Below, piece by piece: positions 24,666-34,388 of a stretch of 64,000 nt of DNA. The position numbers and the translations under genes are program-made. The DNA is from Nisaea denitrificans DSM 18348 (GTDB lineage Bacteria; Pseudomonadota; Alphaproteobacteria; Thalassobaculales; Thalassobaculaceae): contig NZ_AUFM01000001.1 in assembly GCF_000426505.1 (NCBI RefSeq), positions 1 to 64,000 on the forward strand, in the 5' to 3' direction. Each line of letters starts with the position of its first letter. Positions within the stretch are counted from its first letter, which is position 1. A model generated the notes under the pieces. It was not told where the DNA came from and did no database searches. It saw only the letters and a list, made by a program, of their open reading frames with translations.

Positions 24666-25142
24666 ATGATGCCCATTGCCGCTCCCATCCACGATGCCGC
24701 CGAACTGACCCGCTTTATCGAGGCCGAGTACCATCAGCGCCATCGCGTTCAACTGCCCCGGCTCGTCGAGATGGCCGACAGGGTCGAAACGGTCCATGCG
24801 GGAAGCGAAGGCCTTCCCGCGGGCTTGTCTGCGATCCTCCGCCGCATGCTCGAGGACATGGACGGGCACATGATGAAGGAGGAAATGATCCTGTTCCCGG
24901 CGATGCGCGCAGGTGGCGGGCCGGGAATAGGGGCGCCAATCGCGGTCATGCGCGCCGATCACGACGATCATGGTCGTGAGATCGACGAGATCCGCCTTCT
25001 GACGGGCAACCTGTCCGCTCCCGCGGGAGCATGCGGTACGTGGAGGGCCCTCTATGCCGGCCTCGCCGAGTTCGTCGACGATCTGACAGAGCATATGCGG
25101 CTCGAGAACGAGGTGCTTTTTCCGCAGTTCGAAGGCAAGTAG
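24666..25142 (+). CDS. Hemerythrin-like di-iron protein (RIC/YtfE-like)
   Basis: This 158-residue protein has the four-helix hemerythrin iron ligands: H23/H26 in EYHQRHR, HMMKEE in helix 2, HDDHGREID in helix 3 and EHMRLENEVLFP in helix 4. This set matches RIC (YtfE/ScdA) proteins that repair NO-damaged Fe-S clusters, but the short N-terminal ScdA Cys domain is missing. AAAGGA precedes the ATG. The divergent NsrR site upstream suggests NO induction. A second hemerythrin-like gene follows at 25687. Confidence 0.85.
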   Translation: MMPIAAPIHDAAELTRFIEAEYHQRHRVQLPRLVEMADRVETVHAGSEGLPAGLSAILRRMLEDMDGHMMKEEMILFPAMRAGGGPGIGAPIAVMRADHDDHGREIDEIRLLTGNLSAPAGACGTWRALYAGLAEFVDDLTEHMRLENEVLFPQFEGK

Positions 25143-25152
25143 GGAGAGAGCG

Positions 25153-25686
25153 ATGGCACTCGCGAGTGTTATGTCGAACGGGCGAGGCGCGACAGACCGC
25201 CTGCTGGCCGGCGTGGTTGCACAATTGGCCGCTGACGGGGTCAGGATTGCGGGAGCCCTGCGCGAACGCCGGCCGGAAGAGGCGTCGGATTTCTGCAACA
25301 GCGACCTCCTGCTGTTGCCGGAAGGCCCGGTGGTCCGCATTTCCCAGGACCTGGGAGCTGGATCGACCGCCTGCCGGTTGGACGCCGGAGCACTTGAAGA
25401 CGCGGTCGGACTTGTGAGCGCGCGGGTCGCCGCGGAAAGGGTCGACCTCTTCGTATTGAACAAGTTCGGCCTGAGCGAGGCCGAGGGGCGCGGCTTTCGC
25501 ACGCTGATCGCAGAGATGCTCGCGCGCGATGTGCCGGTATTGGTCGGATTGTCCGATGCCCACCGCGTCGCATTCGAGCATTTTTCCGACGGACTGGCCG
25601 ACGCTCTCTCGCCAAATCAGGACGCGGTTCTGGCCTGGTGCCGGGCAATGGTTCGCAGCAATGCCACGGTCACAGAGGAGGCTTGA
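25153..25686 (+). CDS. DUF2478 protein
   Basis: This 177-residue protein fits DUF2478: a region reading LAADGVRIAGALRER, then LGAGSTACRLDAGALEDAV and DLFVLNKFGLSEAEGRGFRTLI. The family has a P-loop-like fold and is often linked to molybdopterin or molybdate genes and to denitrification loci. No obvious Walker A is present here. Starts 10 bp after the first hemerythrin gene with GGGAGAG upstream; its stop overlaps the start of the second. Function unknown. Confidence 0.75.
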   Translation: MALASVMSNGRGATDRLLAGVVAQLAADGVRIAGALRERRPEEASDFCNSDLLLLPEGPVVRISQDLGAGSTACRLDAGALEDAVGLVSARVAAERVDLFVLNKFGLSEAEGRGFRTLIAEMLARDVPVLVGLSDAHRVAFEHFSDGLADALSPNQDAVLAWCRAMVRSNATVTEEA

Positions 25687-26163
25687 GTGCTTGATCCGGT
25701 AAACGAGGTTCCGACGCCGGCGCTTATCGATCTGATCCAGATGCAGTTCAAGGAAACGCTCCGGCAGGAACTTCCCGAGCTGATTGCGCTGGCCCGGAAG
25801 GTCGAGGCCGTCCATGCGGATGACGTAAGCGCCCCGCACGGATTGACGAATGCGCTGACCACGATTGCCGCCGATCTTGAGGATCACATGTACAAGGAGG
25901 AGGCGATCGTGTTTTCCGGTCTGCATGCCGGGAAATTTGGAAAATCGGCCCGGTCGCTCGCCGGCTTGCGGCACGATCACGCGGAGCACGAAGTGGCCCT
26001 GAACCGGGTCGCGGCTATCACGCACGGGTTTCGCCTGCCTTCTCACGCCTGCGCGTCCTGGCGTCGTCTCTATGCGGGCCTGGGGAAGCTGGCGGGAGAT
26101 CTCGACGAGCACAGATACCTTGAAGAAGCGGTGCTCTTTCCGCGTTTCGAGTCCGCCGGATGA
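25687..26163 (+). CDS. Second hemerythrin-like protein
   Basis: This 158-residue product starts from a GTG directly after the DUF2478 stop. It carries hemerythrin-type helices: HMYKEEAIVF, LRHDHAEHEVAL and DEHRYLEEAVLFPRF. The first-helix ligand pair differs from the copy at 24666: QMQFKETLRQELPEL has no His where that copy has H23/H26. This may mean an altered or incomplete di-iron site. About 160 residues long like its neighbour, suggesting a diverged duplication. Role in NO or O2 response inferred from context. Confidence 0.75.
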   Translation: MLDPVNEVPTPALIDLIQMQFKETLRQELPELIALARKVEAVHADDVSAPHGLTNALTTIAADLEDHMYKEEAIVFSGLHAGKFGKSARSLAGLRHDHAEHEVALNRVAAITHGFRLPSHACASWRRLYAGLGKLAGDLDEHRYLEEAVLFPRFESAG

Positions 26164-26261
26164 ACAGGCCGGAGACCGGCGTTCTCTCCGCGCCTTCTTG
26201 TTCCTCCGGCCGGATCCACGGCCACAGTGACCGGTGACGATGCAGAACTGGAATCCCAGCC

Positions 26262-26792
26262 ATGAGTAACATCGCCGATGCAATGCTCTTCGTCCCGAGG
26301 CGGGGGGAAGCTGTCGCGTCGCGGCTCGCCTGCCTGCTCGTGCAGCCACTGCTGGCACGCATCATCGGAAGCATCGCTGGCCGTCATCCGTCTTTGCTTG
26401 CCCGGTTGGGGCCACACCAGGCGACAAGCTTCCTGATCGACCCGATCGAACTCCCCTTCATGTTCTATCTCCGGCCGGATCCGCAAGCGCTTGTCCTGCG
26501 CGCCTTCCCGCGCGATCGCGCGCCGCGGGCAGGTGCGGTCATCCGGGGGAGGTTCATGCTCCTGCTGGAGATGATCGACTCGGAAGTGGATGGAGACGCC
26601 GCCTTCTTCTCGCGTGACCTGGAGGTGTCGGGGGAAACCGAAGCGGTCGTGCAGCTCAGAAACGCGCTCGACGATATCGACGGCTCCATCGCCGAGGAGA
26701 TTGCCGAAATGTTCGGAGTGCCCGGTCGCGCGGTCCTCACGCAACTCCGGAAGGCCTACCCGAGCGAAGTGAAGGGACATACGGCGTCATGA
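26262..26792 (+). CDS. ubiT: SCP2-domain ubiquinone accessory factor UbiT
   Basis: This 176-residue protein has an SCP2-type lipid-binding fold: ATSFLIDPIELPFMFYLRPD, then FMLLLEMIDSEVDGDAAFFSRDLEVSGE. This matches UbiT, which holds ubiquinone intermediates for oxygen-independent hydroxylation. It overlaps ubiU by 4 bp and ubiV follows, the standard ubiTUV order. The pathway lets cells make ubiquinone without oxygen, as needed for anaerobic denitrification. Confidence 0.88.
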   Translation: MSNIADAMLFVPRRGEAVASRLACLLVQPLLARIIGSIAGRHPSLLARLGPHQATSFLIDPIELPFMFYLRPDPQALVLRAFPRDRAPRAGAVIRGRFMLLLEMIDSEVDGDAAFFSRDLEVSGETEAVVQLRNALDDIDGSIAEEIAEMFGVPGRAVLTQLRKAYPSEVKGHTAS

Positions 26793-27787
26793 GCCTTGCT
26801 GAACTGATCTGCCCCGCAGGAACGCCCGCCGCATTGCGCACCGCCGTGGATGCGGGAGCAGATGCCGTCTATTGCGGTTTTCAGAACGCGACGAACGCGA
26901 GGAATTTCCCGGGACTGAATTTCACTCCGCAGGAGTTGCGCGAGTCCGTCGCCTATGCCCATGCCAGGAACGCGAAAGTGTTGCTGGCGCTGAACACCTA
27001 TCCGCCGGCCGGAAAGACCGACCTTTGGTGGCAGGCCGCCGATATCGGCGCGGGGCTTGGGGTCGATGCCTTCATCATCGCCGATATGGGGGTGGCGCAT
27101 TATCTGGCGCAGAATCATCCGGGCATCAGGCTGCACTTGTCGGTTCAGGCCGCCGCGTCCAGCCCCGAGGCGATCCGCTATTACTGTCAGCATTTCGGAG
27201 TAAAGCGCGTCGTCCTGCCGCGTATCCTGACGATCCCCGAGATCCGCGAGATCCGGAAGGAAATCCCTTGCGAGATCGAGACGTTCATCTTCGGAAATCA
27301 CGGTCTCATGGTCGAGGGACGGTGCAGCCTGACCAGCTATCTCACCGGGAAGTCCACCAATATGGACGGGGTCTGTTCGCCCGCCGCCGACGTCGAGTAC
27401 AAGCGCCACGAGGACGGCTCGATGTCCTCCCAGCTTGGTGGATTCACCATCGACTGTTTCCGCTGCGACGAAAAGGCGGGGTATCCCACGATCTGCAAGG
27501 GGCGCTATGCGGCACCTCACCGGCGTGAAGGTTATTATGCCTTCGAGGAGCCGGTCAGCCTCAATCTCTCACGGCTCCTGCCCGAGCTCATCGATGCCGG
27601 CGTTCATGCCTTCAAGATCGAGGGGCGGCAGCGGTCGAAGAGTTACGTGCGCGGCGTGGTCTCGGCGTTCCGGCGGGCGGTCGACGATATTCGCGCGGGC
27701 CGACCGGCGAACATGGCCGATCTGGTCGCGCTGACGGAAGGCCAGAAACAGACCCACGGAGCCTTCGAGACGAAGAAATGGCGGTGA
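26789..27787 (+). CDS. ubiU: Anaerobic ubiquinone hydroxylase subunit UbiU
   Basis: This 332-residue U32-peptidase-family protein has the four Fe-S cysteines of UbiU: EGRCSLTSY, DGVCSPAAD, FTIDCFRCDEK and TICKGRY (five Cys are visible, four expected as ligands). UbiU pairs with UbiV, each holding a [4Fe-4S] cluster, to hydroxylate ubiquinone precursors without O2 using prephenate. It is embedded between ubiT and ubiV. Confidence 0.92.
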   Translation: MSLAELICPAGTPAALRTAVDAGADAVYCGFQNATNARNFPGLNFTPQELRESVAYAHARNAKVLLALNTYPPAGKTDLWWQAADIGAGLGVDAFIIADMGVAHYLAQNHPGIRLHLSVQAAASSPEAIRYYCQHFGVKRVVLPRILTIPEIREIRKEIPCEIETFIFGNHGLMVEGRCSLTSYLTGKSTNMDGVCSPAADVEYKRHEDGSMSSQLGGFTIDCFRCDEKAGYPTICKGRYAAPHRREGYYAFEEPVSLNLSRLLPELIDAGVHAFKIEGRQRSKSYVRGVVSAFRRAVDDIRAGRPANMADLVALTEGQKQTHGAFETKKWR

Positions 27788-27792
27788 ACGAA

Positions 27793-28704
27793 ATGGCGAA
27801 ACTGACCCTCGGTCCGATAGCCTATCACTGGTCCGCAGAGGAGCGCCGCGACTTCTATTTCCGGATTGCGGACGAAGCCCCCGTGGACGAGGTCTATCTG
27901 GGCGAGGTGATCTGTTCGAAGCGGGCGCCGTTCCACGAGGCCGATTTGCCGACCCTGATCGAACGGCTGGAACAGGCCGGGAAGACAGTGATCCTCTCGA
28001 CGCTAGCAGAGGTCATGCTGAAGCGCGAGCGCAAGGCGACGGCGGAAATCGCGTCGATGGATACGCCCGAAATAGAAATCAACAATGCCGCGGGGCTCTA
28101 CGAGCGGGCTGGCCGGCCTCACCGGGTCGGGCCGTTCATGAATGCCTACAACGAGGCGACCATCGCGTGGATGGCCGGGCAGGGGGCGACGCATGTCAGC
28201 TTGCCCTGCGAGCTGCCTGCGAGCGCGATCAGGGTTGCCGCGCAGTCCGCGAAAGATCTCGGAATTGGCGCCGAAGTGCAGGTTTTCGGGCGTGCGTCGC
28301 TGGCGGTGTCGGCGCGTTGCTATCACGCCCGCGCTCACGGTCGGACCAAGGACAATTGTCAGTTTGTCTGCGAACAGGACCGGGATGGAATGCCGTTGCG
28401 CACGACCGATGACCGACCCATCCTGCGCGTGAACGGTATCCAGACCCAGTCCGAGAGCTATGTCGATCTCCTACCCGAGTTGGACCGGCTGGTTGCCGAT
28501 GGCGTGACCCATTTGCGACTGATGCCGCAAGCGGTGGACATGGTCTCCGTCGCGGCCGTTTTCCATTCCGTGTTGCGCGGAGCGATCGCGGTCGACGAAG
28601 CCGAAGCGATGCTGCGAGGGATATGCGGCGAGGTCGCGTTCAGCAACGGTTACTATTACGGGGAGGCGGGGTATCGCCGCGTCGCTTCCGCCGCTTCTTC
28701 GTGA
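27793..28704 (+). CDS. ubiV: Anaerobic ubiquinone hydroxylase subunit UbiV
   Basis: This U32-family protein of 303 residues has the UbiV start MAKLTLGPIAYHW, a Cys in LGEVICSKRAPFH, and a cluster reading SARCYHARAHG and NCQFVCEQD. These give the four ligands of the UbiV [4Fe-4S] cluster. The ATG at 27793 follows the ubiU stop; an ATG at 27778 overlapping ubiU is an alternative that adds five residues. Last gene of the ubiTUV set; a weak CCGGA/TCCGG hairpin follows. Confidence 0.92.
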   Translation: MAKLTLGPIAYHWSAEERRDFYFRIADEAPVDEVYLGEVICSKRAPFHEADLPTLIERLEQAGKTVILSTLAEVMLKRERKATAEIASMDTPEIEINNAAGLYERAGRPHRVGPFMNAYNEATIAWMAGQGATHVSLPCELPASAIRVAAQSAKDLGIGAEVQVFGRASLAVSARCYHARAHGRTKDNCQFVCEQDRDGMPLRTTDDRPILRVNGIQTQSESYVDLLPELDRLVADGVTHLRLMPQAVDMVSVAAVFHSVLRGAIAVDEAEAMLRGICGEVAFSNGYYYGEAGYRRVASAASS

Positions 28705-28880
28705 TCTTGCCGTGAAGCGCGCGCAATAGCCGGAATACGCTCCGGACCGTCGCGCGAATTTAACATGCTCGCAATCCTGCCCACCCTGTCCCTCTGATAA
28801 GTCGCTGGGCTTCGGAGTTCTCGCGCTTTCCGATCCCTTCTCGACCGCCCCCGAAAACAAGCGCGTTTTTTCGAGCCGAA

Positions 28881-28894
28881 TTGATCAAAGTCAA
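28881..28894 (+). promoter_or_regulatory. FNR/DNR-type box upstream of nosR
   Basis: TTGATCAAAGTCAA matches TTGAT-N4-(A/G)TCAA. Centred at 28887.5, a class II promoter would start near 28929, leaving about 30 nt to the GTG chosen for nosR. The Crp/Fnr protein encoded at the far end of the nos operon (37733) is the obvious candidate regulator. Confidence 0.7.
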
Positions 28895-28959
28895 GGTTCG
28901 CCTCCCGGGGGTGGTGCAGGTTGGGCTCGAATGATTTTCGAGCGAGTCTGGAGCCATTC

Positions 28960-31167
28960 GTGCCTTTCTTTCGAGCACCGTTCCTGCAATTGCATGCCCT
29001 GTTCTTCAGTGCAGCCCTGGCGTTCCTTCTGTTGGGAACGCCGGCGCACGGAGCTTCCCTCGTGCAGTCGTTTCTGGAAAAGGTTCCGGCCGGCGATCTG
29101 GTTCCGGGCGCCGAGGCCTATGGCGCCTTGAGGGACGATGTGCCGGTCGTTCCGGCACTCAAAGCCGGTCAGACCGTCGGGTGGGTCTTCCTGACCTCCG
29201 ATTTCGTCTCCACGACAGGGTATTCCGGCAAGCCAATTCATACCCTGGTCGGGATCGACAAGGAGGCGGTGCTCACCGGCGTGCAGCTGGTCAAGCATTC
29301 CGAGCCGATCGTGCTGATCGGGATCCCGGACAGCGAGATCCGTGCGGTCACGGAGAGATATGCCGGCCTCGACCTGAAGGCCGAAGCCGCCGCCGGTGGA
29401 TCGGCGCACGATCTCGACATCATTTCCGGTGCCACGGTCACTATCATGGTGATCGACGACTCGATCGTCCGCGCCGGGATCAAGGTCGCGCGCCGGCTCG
29501 GCCTCGGCGGATTGAAGGAGGACGCCGCTCAGGCCGGCCCGGGCAAGGTGATCGATCCGGACATGCGCGAGGTCTCGGACTGGGCCACGCTCACCGGCGA
29601 CGGATCGGTGCGCCGGCTGTCGCTAGACGTGGCCCAGATCAACGAAGCCTTCCGCGAGCAGGGCGATGCCGCTGCCATTGCCCGGCCGGAACGCGGTCCG
29701 GATACCGATACCTATATCGACATGTATGTTGCCCTCGCCGATGTCCCGTCGATCGGGCTGTCGCTCCTCGGGGAGGCGGAATACGCCAATCTGCGCGCCA
29801 GGATGGCGGAGGGCGAGCACGCCATTCTGGTGATGGGACGGGGGCGCTATTCCTTCAAGGGCTCGGGGTATGTCCGGGGCGGTATCTTCGACCGTATCCA
29901 GCTCATCCAGGACGATAATTCTGCGCGCTTCCGGGATCGCCAGCATGCCCGTGTCGGCCAGATCGCGGCTGAAGGAGCACCCGCCTTCACCGAGATGGAC
30001 CTGTTCATCGTTCCCGCCGAGACGGACTTCGATCCGGCCGGGGATTTCCGCCTCCAGCTGCTTGTCCAGAGGGCCGTCGGGGCGATCGACAAGGTGTTCC
30101 TCACCTTCGATCTCGGCTACCGGCTGCCCGACCGCTACCTCAAGACCGTTGCACCGGTTTCCGAGGCGGATCAGGCATCGGCCGAACGCGCCGACCTCGG
30201 AGACCGGGCCGCGATGCAGGCCCTCTGGAAACGGATTTGGAACGACCGGAAGTTTGACATCCTGATACTCGCCGCAGCCGTCGGGGTGCTGACAGCGGTG
30301 TTCTTTTTCCAGATGCAGGTCACGCGGAACGAGCGTTTCACCTTCTGGTTCCGGATTGCCTTCCTGACCTTCACGCTGGTCTGGCTCGGCTGGATGCAGA
30401 ACGCGCAGCTTTCGGTGGTCAACGTGCTGGCCCTGTTCTCAGCGCTGACGACCGAGTTCAGCTGGGACGCATTCCTCATGGACCCGCTCGTGTTCCTGCT
30501 CTGGTTCTCGGTCGCCGCCGCGCTGCTGTTCTGGGGACGGGGCGCCTATTGCGGCTGGCTCTGCCCGTTCGGCGCGCTGCAGGAACTGACCAACCGGCTC
30601 GCCAAGCTGGCGCGGATCCCGCAGTTCGAGGTTCCCTGGGGGCTGCATGAGCGGCTCTGGCCGATCAAGTACATCATCTTCCTCGCGCTCTTCGGGCTCT
30701 CGCTCTACTCGCTCGACGTCGCGGAGCATTATGCCGAGGTGGAACCGTTCAAGACGGCGATCATCCTCAAGTTCCAGCGGGCCTGGCCGTTCGTGCTGTT
30801 CGTGGTGGTGCTGCTGGGGATCGGCCTGTTCATCGAGCGCTTCTACTGCCGCTACCTCTGCCCGCTCGGCGCGGCGCTGGCGATCCCGGCCCGCTTGCGG
30901 ATGTTCAACTGGCTGAAGCGCTACCGGGAATGCGGCAATCCCTGCATGCGCTGCGCCAATGAATGCATGGTCCAGGCGATCCATCCCGAGGGCAACATCA
31001 ACCCGAACGAGTGCCTGAACTGCCTGCATTGCCAGGTGCTCTACCAGCACGACCAGAAATGCCCTGTCTGCATCAAGAAACTGGCCAAGCGCGCGCGTCG
31101 GCAAGCGCTTTCCAGCCCGAATGGGCCTGAGCTGCCGCAAAAAGTGTCAAAGGCTCCGGCCGAATGA
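28960..31167 (+). CDS. nosR: Nitrous oxide reductase regulator/maturation flavoprotein NosR
   Basis: This roughly 735-residue membrane flavoprotein has a signal-anchor helix, a periplasmic FMN-binding domain (about residues 60-170, with DIISGATVT near the flavin attachment site) and five to six helices. On the cytoplasmic side are two CxxxCP motifs ([16 protein letters not shown]) and ferredoxin-type clusters ([12 protein letters not shown] and CLNCLHC). NosR is needed for nosZ expression and supplies electrons to NosZ. The GTG at 28960 has TGGAG upstream; the TTG at 28921 would lie before the expected transcription start. Confidence 0.93.
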   Translation: MPFFRAPFLQLHALFFSAALAFLLLGTPAHGASLVQSFLEKVPAGDLVPGAEAYGALRDDVPVVPALKAGQTVGWVFLTSDFVSTTGYSGKPIHTLVGIDKEAVLTGVQLVKHSEPIVLIGIPDSEIRAVTERYAGLDLKAEAAAGGSAHDLDIISGATVTIMVIDDSIVRAGIKVARRLGLGGLKEDAAQAGPGKVIDPDMREVSDWATLTGDGSVRRLSLDVAQINEAFREQGDAAAIARPERGPDTDTYIDMYVALADVPSIGLSLLGEAEYANLRARMAEGEHAILVMGRGRYSFKGSGYVRGGIFDRIQLIQDDNSARFRDRQHARVGQIAAEGAPAFTEMDLFIVPAETDFDPAGDFRLQLLVQRAVGAIDKVFLTFDLGYRLPDRYLKTVAPVSEADQASAERADLGDRAAMQALWKRIWNDRKFDILILAAAVGVLTAVFFFQMQVTRNERFTFWFRIAFLTFTLVWLGWMQNAQLSVVNVLALFSALTTEFSWDAFLMDPLVFLLWFSVAAALLFWGRGAYCGWLCPFGALQELTNRLAKLARIPQFEVPWGLHERLWPIKYIIFLALFGLSLYSLDVAEHYAEVEPFKTAIILKFQRAWPFVLFVVVLLGIGLFIERFYCRYLCPLGAALAIPARLRMFNWLKRYRECGNPCMRCANECMVQAIHPEGNINPNECLNCLHCQVLYQHDQKCPVCIKKLAKRARRQALSSPNGPELPQKVSKAPAE

Positions 31168-31196
31168 GTTCCGAAGACGAAACAAGGAGATACGTC

Positions 31197-33104
31197 ATGA
31201 CGGAAGATAGCAAAGTCTCTGGTTTTTCCCGCCGCGATCTGCTCGGCGGCACGGCGACGACCGCGCTCGTGGCTGTCGGCATGGGGGCGACCACGATCGC
31301 CAATCCGTTGCCGGCCAAGGCTGCCGAGGGTGGCCAGAAGTTCGAGCTCTCCCCCGGCGAACTCGACGAGTATTACGGCTTCTGGTCGTCCGGGCAGTCC
31401 GGCGAGCTCCGTATCCTTGGCGTTCCGTCGATGCGCGAGCTGATGCGGGTGCCGGTGTTCAACCGTTGCTCCGCAACCGGCTGGGGGCAGACCAATGAGT
31501 CGTTGAAGATCCTGACGGAAGGCCTCCTCCCGGAAACCAAGGCCTACCTCGCCGCCCAGGGCAAGGTGACCTACGACAACGGCGACCTGCATCACCCGCA
31601 CATGTCGTTCACCGACGGTACCTATGACGGCCGCTATCTGTTCATGAACGACAAGGCGAACACCCGGGTCGCCCGCGTCGACTGCGCCACGATGAAATGC
31701 GACAAGATCATCGAGATCCCGAACGCGCACGACATCCACGGCATGCGGCCGCAGAAGTACCCGCGGACCGGCTACATCTTCGCCAACGGCGAGCACGAGG
31801 CTCCGCTCGTCAACGACGGCAAGATCCTGGATGAACCGGACAAGTATTCCTGCGTCTTCACCGCGATCGACGGCGATGAGATGAAGGTCGCCTGGCAGGT
31901 CATCGTCAGCGGCAACCTCGACAACTGCGATGCCGACTACCAGGGCAAGTACGCCTTCTCCACCAGCTACAACTCGGAGATGGGCACCAACCTGGCCGAA
32001 ATGACGGAAAGCGAGCTCGACCACGTCGTCGTGTACAACATCAAGCGGATCGAGGAAGGCGTGAAGGCCGGCGATTTCCAGATGCTGAACGGCGTGCCGG
32101 TGCTCGACGGGCGCAAGGGATCGAAATACACCCGCTACATCCCGATCCCGAACAGCCCGCACGGCTGCAACGCCGCACCGGACAAGAAGCACATCATGAT
32201 CGCCGGCAAGCTCTCGCCGACCGTCTCGATCATCGACGTGACCAAGCTCGATGCACTGTTCGAGAGCGACGCCGACCCGCGCTCGGCCATCGTGGGCGAG
32301 CCGCAGCTCGGCCTCGGTCCGCTACACACCGCCTTCGACGGCAAGGGCAATGCCTTCACCACGCTCTTCCTCGACAGCCAGGTCGTGAAATGGAACATCG
32401 ACAAGGCGATCCGCGCATATGCGGGCGAGGATGTGGACCCGATCATCTCCAAGGTCGACGTCCATTATCAGCCGGGCCACAACTCGACCTCCATGGGCGA
32501 GACCGCGGAAGCGGACGGCAAGTGGCTGATATCGATGAACAAGTTCTCCAAGGACCGGTTCCTCAATGTCGGCCCGCTGAAGCCGGAGAACGAGCAGCTC
32601 ATCGACATCTCATCGGACGAGATGAAGGTGGTGCATGACGGCCCGACCTTCGCCGAGCCGCATGACAGCATCATCGTCCACCGCTCGAAGCTCAACCCGA
32701 AGACGGCGTGGGACCGCAATCATCCCATGTTCGCCGACGCGATCGCGCAGGCGAAAGCCGACGGGGTCGATCTCGAGGACGCCGCGCATGTGATCCGCGA
32801 CGGGAACAAGGTGCGCGTCTACATGTATTCGGTAGCGCCCACCTTCAGTCTTGAGAAGTTCACCGTAAAGCAGGGCGACGAAGTAACGGTATACGTCACA
32901 AATCTGGACGATATCGATGACCTGACGCACGGTTTCTGCATGTCGAACTTCGGTGTTGCCATGGAAGTGGCGCCGCAGGCGACTGCCTCGGTGACCTTTA
33001 TTGCGGAGCGTCCCGGCGTGCACTGGTACTATTGCCAGTGGTTCTGCCATGCCCTGCACATGGAAATGCGTGGGCGGATGTTCGTCGAACCGCGGGCGAC
33101 CTGA
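31197..33104 (+). CDS. nosZ: Nitrous oxide reductase, clade I
   Basis: This 635-residue enzyme reduces N2O to N2 in the periplasm. A Tat signal ([11 protein letters not shown]) marks clade I. The seven-bladed propeller carries CuZ histidines ([28 protein letters not shown]), and the C-terminal cupredoxin domain carries the CuA motif [18 protein letters not shown] at 31197 has AAGGAG 7 nt upstream; an ATG at 31164 overlapping nosR lacks a good site. All expected ligand motifs appear intact. Confidence 0.97.
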   Translation: MTEDSKVSGFSRRDLLGGTATTALVAVGMGATTIANPLPAKAAEGGQKFELSPGELDEYYGFWSSGQSGELRILGVPSMRELMRVPVFNRCSATGWGQTNESLKILTEGLLPETKAYLAAQGKVTYDNGDLHHPHMSFTDGTYDGRYLFMNDKANTRVARVDCATMKCDKIIEIPNAHDIHGMRPQKYPRTGYIFANGEHEAPLVNDGKILDEPDKYSCVFTAIDGDEMKVAWQVIVSGNLDNCDADYQGKYAFSTSYNSEMGTNLAEMTESELDHVVVYNIKRIEEGVKAGDFQMLNGVPVLDGRKGSKYTRYIPIPNSPHGCNAAPDKKHIMIAGKLSPTVSIIDVTKLDALFESDADPRSAIVGEPQLGLGPLHTAFDGKGNAFTTLFLDSQVVKWNIDKAIRAYAGEDVDPIISKVDVHYQPGHNSTSMGETAEADGKWLISMNKFSKDRFLNVGPLKPENEQLIDISSDEMKVVHDGPTFAEPHDSIIVHRSKLNPKTAWDRNHPMFADAIAQAKADGVDLEDAAHVIRDGNKVRVYMYSVAPTFSLEKFTVKQGDEVTVYVTNLDDIDDLTHGFCMSNFGVAMEVAPQATASVTFIAERPGVHWYYCQWFCHALHMEMRGRMFVEPRAT

Positions 33105-33107
33105 GCG

Positions 33108-34388
33108 ATGAAGCGCGTTCTCTCCATAAGCGGCATCCTGCTCGCTCTGTCACTTACGGCGGGCCTCGGTGCGCCGGCGGTGGCGGCCGAGCGTAGCGTG
33201 CCAGCGGGCGGGGACGCGCTGAGGAAAGCCATCCGGGCGGCCGAGGACGGCGACGTGCTGCGCCTCGCGCCCGGAACACATGAGGGACCGGTCGTCATCG
33301 TCCGGTCCCTGACCCTCGACGGCGGCGGTCATGCCGCCGTCGTCGGGATCGGCGAAGGCAGTGTGATCACGGTCGACGCGGCGGACGGCGCGATCATCGG
33401 CCTGACCGTTACGGGCTCGGGACTCTCGCAGCAGACGCTCGATGCCGGCGTCAAGCTGACGGGCAAGGCCGTGCGGGCGAAAGTGCGCGACAATCGCATT
33501 CTCGACAATCTGGTCGGGGTCGACGTGCATGGCGCGAAGGATGCGCATGTCGCCGGCAACCTGATCGAGGGGCGCCGGGACCTGCGCATGAACGAGCGCG
33601 GCAACGGCATCTATGTCTGGAACGCGCCGGGCCTGCTGGCCGAATTCAACACCATCCGCTTCGGCCGCGACGGCATCTTCGTCAACACCAGCCACAGGGA
33701 CGTTTTCCGTGGCAATCGGTTCGAGGATTTGCGCTTCGCGATCCACTACATGCACGGCAACGACGGCGAGATAATCGGCAATCTCTCGATCGGCAACGAT
33801 ATCGGCTATGCGCTGATGTTTTCCGACCGTCTCACGGTTCGCGGCAATGCTTCGATCGGCGACCGCAATCACGGCCTGATGCTGAACTATGCCAACAACG
33901 CGGAGATCGCCGGGAACCTTGTCCGCGCAGGCGGCGAGAAGTGCTTGTTCATGTACAATGCGAACAAGAACACCGTCACCGGCAACCGTTTCGAGGCGTG
34001 CCCGACAGGCATTCATTTCACCGCCGGGTCAGCGCGCAACGAGTTCTCCGGCAATGCCTTCATCGGCAACCGGACGCAGGTGAAGTATGTCGGCAGCCGC
34101 AATCTCGAATGGAGCGGTGGCGGGCGCGGCAACTACTGGAGCGATCACGCCGCGTTCGACGCCAATGGAGACGGCATCGCCGATACGGTCTACAGGCCGA
34201 ACGACATGGTCGATCAGATTCTCTGGACGCAGCCGGCGGCAAAACTGCTGATCGGCAGCCCCGCGGTCCAGCTGCTGCGCTGGACGCAGTCACAGTTTCC
34301 GGCGCTCCTGCCGGGCGGCATCGTCGACAGCGCGCCGCTGATGCATGCCCCCGAAATCGCAACCCCGCGCGCGGGAACAGACGGATGA
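33108..34388 (+). CDS. nosD: NosD, periplasmic copper-site assembly protein
   Basis: This 426-residue protein has a signal peptide (ending AVAA, about residue 26) and a right-handed parallel beta-helix built from CASH/PbH1 repeats (GNLIEG, GNRFED, GNASIGD, GNRFEA). NosD works with the NosFY ABC transporter to supply sulfide and assemble the CuZ cluster of NosZ. It starts 4 bp after nosZ and overlaps nosF by 4 bp. Confidence 0.95.
   Translation: MKRVLSISGILLALSLTAGLGAPAVAAERSVPAGGDALRKAIRAAEDGDVLRLAPGTHEGPVVIVRSLTLDGGGHAAVVGIGEGSVITVDAADGAIIGLTVTGSGLSQQTLDAGVKLTGKAVRAKVRDNRILDNLVGVDVHGAKDAHVAGNLIEGRRDLRMNERGNGIYVWNAPGLLAEFNTIRFGRDGIFVNTSHRDVFRGNRFEDLRFAIHYMHGNDGEIIGNLSIGNDIGYALMFSDRLTVRGNASIGDRNHGLMLNYANNAEIAGNLVRAGGEKCLFMYNANKNTVTGNRFEACPTGIHFTAGSARNEFSGNAFIGNRTQVKYVGSRNLEWSGGGRGNYWSDHAAFDANGDGIADTVYRPNDMVDQILWTQPAAKLLIGSPAVQLLRWTQSQFPALLPGGIVDSAPLMHAPEIATPRAGTDG

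Noticed and set aside
24946-26358. 470-codon open frame on the minus strand
   Set aside because: Antisense to the hemerythrin, DUF2478 and second hemerythrin genes, with no recognisable domain.
28921-28959. TTG at 28921 as the nosR start
   Set aside because: It precedes the transcription start predicted from the FNR/DNR box at 28881-28894; GTG 28960 has a better ribosome-binding site.
31041-32192. 383-codon open frame on the minus strand
   Set aside because: Antisense to the end of nosR and the first half of nosZ; composition is Arg/Asp/Val-rich without domains.
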